From positions 1 to 64,000 of the forward strand of contig NZ_JAXMOR010000018.1 in the NCBI RefSeq assembly GCF_034669705.1: a stretch of 64,000 nt of DNA. Direction: 5' to 3'. Both the position numbers and the translations under genes were made by a program. The DNA comes from Marinovum sp034669705 (GTDB taxonomy: Bacteria; Pseudomonadota; Alphaproteobacteria; Rhodobacterales; Rhodobacteraceae). Below are positions 61,044 through 64,000 of this stretch, piece after piece (position 1 is the stretch's first letter; each line of letters opens with the position of its first letter). Below the pieces are notes generated by a model. It saw nothing but the letters and a program-made list of their open reading frames with translations. It did no database searches and was not told the origin of the DNA.

Positions 61044-61628
61044 ATGCCCGCCCCAACCCCGCCCTCTGACAGCCCCACCGCGCTCGTCCTGCCGATGGTC
61101 GATCCGCTGCCCGAGGCCACCGCCAGGTATTTCCAGGTCTGCGAGGAGAAGCTGGGCATGGTGCCCAACGTGCTGCGCGCCTATGCCTTCGACATCGACA
61201 AGCTCAACGCCTTCACCGCGATGTACAACGACCTGATGCTCGCCGGCAGCGGGCTGAGCAAGCTCGAGCGCGAGATGATCGCCGTGGCGGTGTCGTCGAT
61301 CAACAAGTGCTTCTACTGCCTCACCGCCCATGGCGCCGCCGTGCGGCAGCTCTCGGGCGATCCCGAACTGGGCGAGCTGATGGTGATGAACTGGCGCGCT
61401 GCAGGGCTCGATGCGCGCCAGACCGCGATGCTGAGTTTCGCCGAGAAGGTCACCAAGGCCAGCGCCGAGGTGACCGAGGCCGACCGGCAGAGCCTGCGCG
61501 ACGCGGGGTTTTCCGACCGCGACATCTTTGACATCGCCTCGGTCGCGGGGTTCTTCAACATGTCCAACCGGGTGGCCAGCGCCATCGACATGCGCCCCAA
61601 CGCCGACTACCACGCGATGGCGCGCTGA
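61044..61628 (+). CDS. AhpD-like peroxidase-related protein
   Basis: 194 aa from the ATG at 61044. CxxC redox motif in NKCFYCLTAHGAAVRQL, with the trailing His, typical of the carboxymuconolactone decarboxylase/AhpD fold, and EREMIAVAVS before it. Probably a small disulfide reductase or peroxidase-type enzyme. Followed within 3 bp by the OmpA-family gene. Confidence 0.88.
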   Translation: MPAPTPPSDSPTALVLPMVDPLPEATARYFQVCEEKLGMVPNVLRAYAFDIDKLNAFTAMYNDLMLAGSGLSKLEREMIAVAVSSINKCFYCLTAHGAAVRQLSGDPELGELMVMNWRAAGLDARQTAMLSFAEKVTKASAEVTEADRQSLRDAGFSDRDIFDIASVAGFFNMSNRVASAIDMRPNADYHAMAR

Positions 61629-61630
61629 GC

Positions 61631-62545
61631 TTGCGGGCGCTGGCGTTTCTTGCCTGCGGGCTGGCGGCCCCGTTGGCGGCGCAGGATCTGGCGCTGCCGG
61701 CGGGCGCGGCGCTGACCTATGAGCAGAAGAGCGACCCCGGCTCCTATGCGCTGCCCACCGGGCCCTTCGTCGATGGCGAGGTGCCGGTCAGCGTGGTCGA
61801 GGGCGCGGTGCTGCGGCAATCCTACCGGGTGCCGGGCGACATCCGCACCACCCTGCAACTGCTGGCGCCGCTCAGGACGCAGATCGCCGCCTCCGGCTAC
61901 GAGATCCTCTTTGACTGCCGCACCCGGCAATGCGGCGGCTTCGATTTCCGCTTCGGCACCGAGGTGCTGCCCGGCCCCGGCATGTATGTCGACCTCACCG
62001 ATTTCCGCTTTCTCGCCGCGCGCGACAACGCCGGCAGCGCGGTCTCGCTGCTGGTCTCGCGCAGCGGCGCCGCCGGCTTTGTCCAGATCATCCGGGTCGG
62101 GGATGCCGCCGAGGGCGGGCTCAGCGCCGCGCCCGGCCCGGAGCGGCCGGTGCTTCCGCAGGACAGCGGCGCAATCGCCCAACAGCTCGAGACCCGCGGC
62201 CGGGTGGTGCTCTCGGACCTGTCGTTCCAGACCGGTTCGGCCACCCTGGGCGCTGGCGCCTTCGACAGCCTCGCCGCGCTGGCGCGCTATCTGTCCGACT
62301 TTCCGAACAGGCGGATCGCGCTGGTCGGCCATACCGATTCCGTGGGCGCGCTCGACAACAACATCGCCCTGTCGCGGCAGCGGGCGATCTCGGTGCGCGA
62401 CCGGCTGGTGCGCGACCACGGCGTGCCGTCAGCCCAGCTCGAAGCCGGCGGCATGGGCTATCTGGCGCCGCTGACCAGCAACCTGAGCGCCGCGGGCCGC
62501 GAGGCCAACCGCCGGGTCGAGGCGGTGCTGGTCTCGACCGAATGA
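61631..62545 (+). CDS. OmpA-family peptidoglycan-binding envelope protein
   Basis: 304 aa with a TTG start at 61631, directly after the previous stop. Signal peptide LAFLACGLAAPLAAQD. N-terminal 170 residues form a domain I do not recognise. C-terminal OmpA domain: LSDLSFQTGSATLGAGAFDSLAALARYL, VGHTDSVGALDNNIALSRQRA, the meso-DAP-binding D/R set. Anchors the outer membrane or periplasmic complex to peptidoglycan. Confidence 0.85.
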   Translation: MRALAFLACGLAAPLAAQDLALPAGAALTYEQKSDPGSYALPTGPFVDGEVPVSVVEGAVLRQSYRVPGDIRTTLQLLAPLRTQIAASGYEILFDCRTRQCGGFDFRFGTEVLPGPGMYVDLTDFRFLAARDNAGSAVSLLVSRSGAAGFVQIIRVGDAAEGGLSAAPGPERPVLPQDSGAIAQQLETRGRVVLSDLSFQTGSATLGAGAFDSLAALARYLSDFPNRRIALVGHTDSVGALDNNIALSRQRAISVRDRLVRDHGVPSAQLEAGGMGYLAPLTSNLSAAGREANRRVEAVLVSTE

Positions 62546-62740
62546 TCCGCGAGGGCCGCGTGGCCCAAGGCCGTCCTCAGGCCATTCAAAGCGCTTTCAC
62601 GGTGCAATTGCTGGCTGTATTCCCCTGAAACGCCCGGCAAGTGTGCGCCATATCAACATCACTCGCAATTCTCCCGCGTTAGGGTCTGACAACCTGGAGG
62701 GGCCCAACCCCCTGACACACGAGGGACGTATCAGTTGGAC

Positions 62741-64000
62741 ATGACGATGACACAGCTTGCCACGGGGCTGACCGTAGAAGAGCGCGCCGCCCTCGCCACC
62801 GCCTATTCGGCGGCGCTGTCCTACCGCACGGCGATCTCGCATCAGCCGGCACGGCCGGCGGTGGGGCTTGACGAGGCGATGGAGCGTTTTCGCGGCCCGC
62901 TGAGCGAGGCGGGCGAGAGCGCGCCGAAGGTGATCGAGCAGATCACCGCCAAGTCAGAAGGGGCACTGCACGCGATGACCGGGCCGGGGTTCTTCGGCTA
63001 TGTCCTTGGCGGCTCGCACCCGGTGGGCGTGGCGGCGGATGCGCTGGTCTCGGCCTGGGGGCAGAACGCCGGGTCGGCCAGCGAGACCCCGGCAATCACC
63101 GGCATGGAACGCACGCTCTGCGACTGGCTGGTCGACCTCTTCGGACTGCCGGACGGCACCGGCGCGGGGCTGGTCACCGGCGCCAGCGCGGCGAATTTCT
63201 GCGGCGTCCTGGCGGCGCGACATGCGCTGCTGGCGGCGCAGGGCTGGGACGTGGAGCAGGACGGGCTGATCGGCGCGCCGCCGATCCCGGTGCTGATCGG
63301 CGCCGAGGCGCATTCGGCGGTGACCGCGGCGCTGCGCTATTCCGGTCTTGGTGCCGGCCGCGCCTGCCGGGTGGCCACCGATGAGCAAGGCCGCATCGAT
63401 CCTGCGGATTTCGCCCGGAAGCTGGCGCTTTGCGAGGCGCCGCCGCTGGTCATCCTGCAGGCCGGCCAGATCAACACCGGCGGGTTCGATCCCTTCGAGG
63501 CGCTGATCGAGAGCGTGCATGCACGCGGCGGTTGGGTCCATGTCGACGGCGCCTTCGGCCTTTGGGCCACGGTGGTGCCCGAGCTGGCGCATCTGTGCAC
63601 GGGCGTGGCGCGGGCCGACAGCTGGGCGGTGGATCTGCACAAGGGGCTGAGCGCGCCGTTCGATGCCGGTGTGGTGCTGGTCCGCGACCGGGCGGCGCTG
63701 GTGGCGGCGATGTCGGCGCGGGGCGCCTATCTGCCCTCGCAGAACGCCGAATGGGAGCCTTCCGACAGCACGCCGGAACTGTCACGCCGGGCGCGTGGCG
63801 TGCCGAGCTACGCCATCCTGCGTCACCTCGGCCGCGCCGGCGTTGCCGAGCTGATCCTGCGCCACCACCGCCTCGCGGTGCGGATCGCGCGGGCAGTGGC
63901 GGCCGAGCCGGGTCTGACCGTGGCCAACGACGTGGTGTTCAATCAGGTGGCGGTCTGCTGCGGCGAGGGCCCGGCGGGCGACCGGCTGACCAAGACGGTG
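62741..64000 (+). CDS. PLP-dependent group II decarboxylase (partial)
   Basis: Runs off the window; 420 codons visible. The start is the ATG at 62741, with in-frame alternatives at 62747 and a TTG at 62735, 9 bp from GAGGG. Fold-type I PLP enzyme: GYVLGGSHPVGV, TGASAANFCGVLAARH, HVDGAFG with the PLP-binding Asp, and the PLP Lys in VDLHKGLSAPFDAG. Resembles aromatic-L-amino-acid/tyrosine decarboxylases. Substrate unknown. Confidence 0.9.
   Translation, partial: MTMTQLATGLTVEERAALATAYSAALSYRTAISHQPARPAVGLDEAMERFRGPLSEAGESAPKVIEQITAKSEGALHAMTGPGFFGYVLGGSHPVGVAADALVSAWGQNAGSASETPAITGMERTLCDWLVDLFGLPDGTGAGLVTGASAANFCGVLAARHALLAAQGWDVEQDGLIGAPPIPVLIGAEAHSAVTAALRYSGLGAGRACRVATDEQGRIDPADFARKLALCEAPPLVILQAGQINTGGFDPFEALIESVHARGGWVHVDGAFGLWATVVPELAHLCTGVARADSWAVDLHKGLSAPFDAGVVLVRDRAALVAAMSARGAYLPSQNAEWEPSDSTPELSRRARGVPSYAILRHLGRAGVAELILRHHRLAVRIARAVAAEPGLTVANDVVFNQVAVCCGEGPAGDRLTKTV

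Noticed and set aside
1..64000. CRISPR array, rRNA, IS element or transposase
   Set aside because: Looked for regularly spaced repeats, rRNA-like blocks and transposase motifs; none seen. The repeats found are REP-like or tandem duplications.

Overview
The window looks like a chromosomal segment of a Rhodobacteraceae/Roseobacter-type alphaproteobacterium. The evidence is high GC, an alphaproteobacterial-style nadABC cluster, a petP/petR-like regulator pair, a TctDE/TctCBA uptake locus, and short dispersed GC-rich palindromes. I cannot name the genus from sequence alone. The first 15 bases are a pure C run, which may mark a contig edge.

Layout. (1) 0.1-3.6 kb: NAD de novo synthesis operon nadA-nadB-nadC on the minus strand, with a good sigma70-type promoter. 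(2) 3.8-8.7 kb: tRNA-Thr(CGT) carrying a 4.8 kb integrated island. The island is bounded by a 16-bp direct repeat of the tRNA 3' end. All its genes run on the minus strand: P4-type integrase, AlpA-like regulator, three small overlapping genes, and three cargo genes of unknown function. (3) 8.8-15.1 kb: tripartite tricarboxylate transporter TctABC, divergent from a TctD/TctE-like two-component system whose operon ends in an extra periplasmic binding protein. (4) 15.0-42 kb: a large surface-polysaccharide/secondary-metabolite locus with glycosyltransferases, a Wzx-type flippase, Wzz, a Wzc/CpsD-type kinase, Gfo/Idh/MocA and SDR sugar-modifying enzymes, and a WecG/TagA transferase. Embedded in it are a 2138-aa type I PKS (KS-AT-KR-DH-ACP-TE) and a 1520-aa NRPS (formyltransferase-A-PCP) whose adenylation domain is interrupted by a luciferase-like monooxygenase. 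(5) 42-64 kb: mostly housekeeping genes. These are dxs, ispA, xseB, an HDAC-family deacetylase, petR/petP-like regulators, ilvE, an OmpR-type regulator, ribA, an L,D-transpeptidase, rppH, ctpA, an EnvC-like factor, gpmI, map, a DMT exporter, sfsA, a CinA-N/MoCF-domain protein, a GNAT enzyme, a PRC-barrel protein, an AhpD-like protein, an OmpA-family protein, and a PLP-dependent decarboxylase cut by the window end.

How it fits together. The most interesting region is 17.5-32.5 kb. A flippase, a terminating PKS module, a glycosyltransferase and a formyl-initiating NRPS module are packed with 4-bp or very short junctions and lie next to Wzz/Wzc-type polysaccharide export genes. This suggests a formylated, oxidised amino acid-polyketide hybrid that is glycosylated and/or displayed with an exopolysaccharide. 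The product is inference; the domain order and the gene coupling are read directly from the sequence. The locus also shows recent remodelling. It has a tandem duplication at 15.0-15.4 kb, three decayed copies of the end of the kinase gene at 32.5-32.9 kb, and a Gfo-SDR fusion gene 2 kb from separate Gfo and SDR genes.
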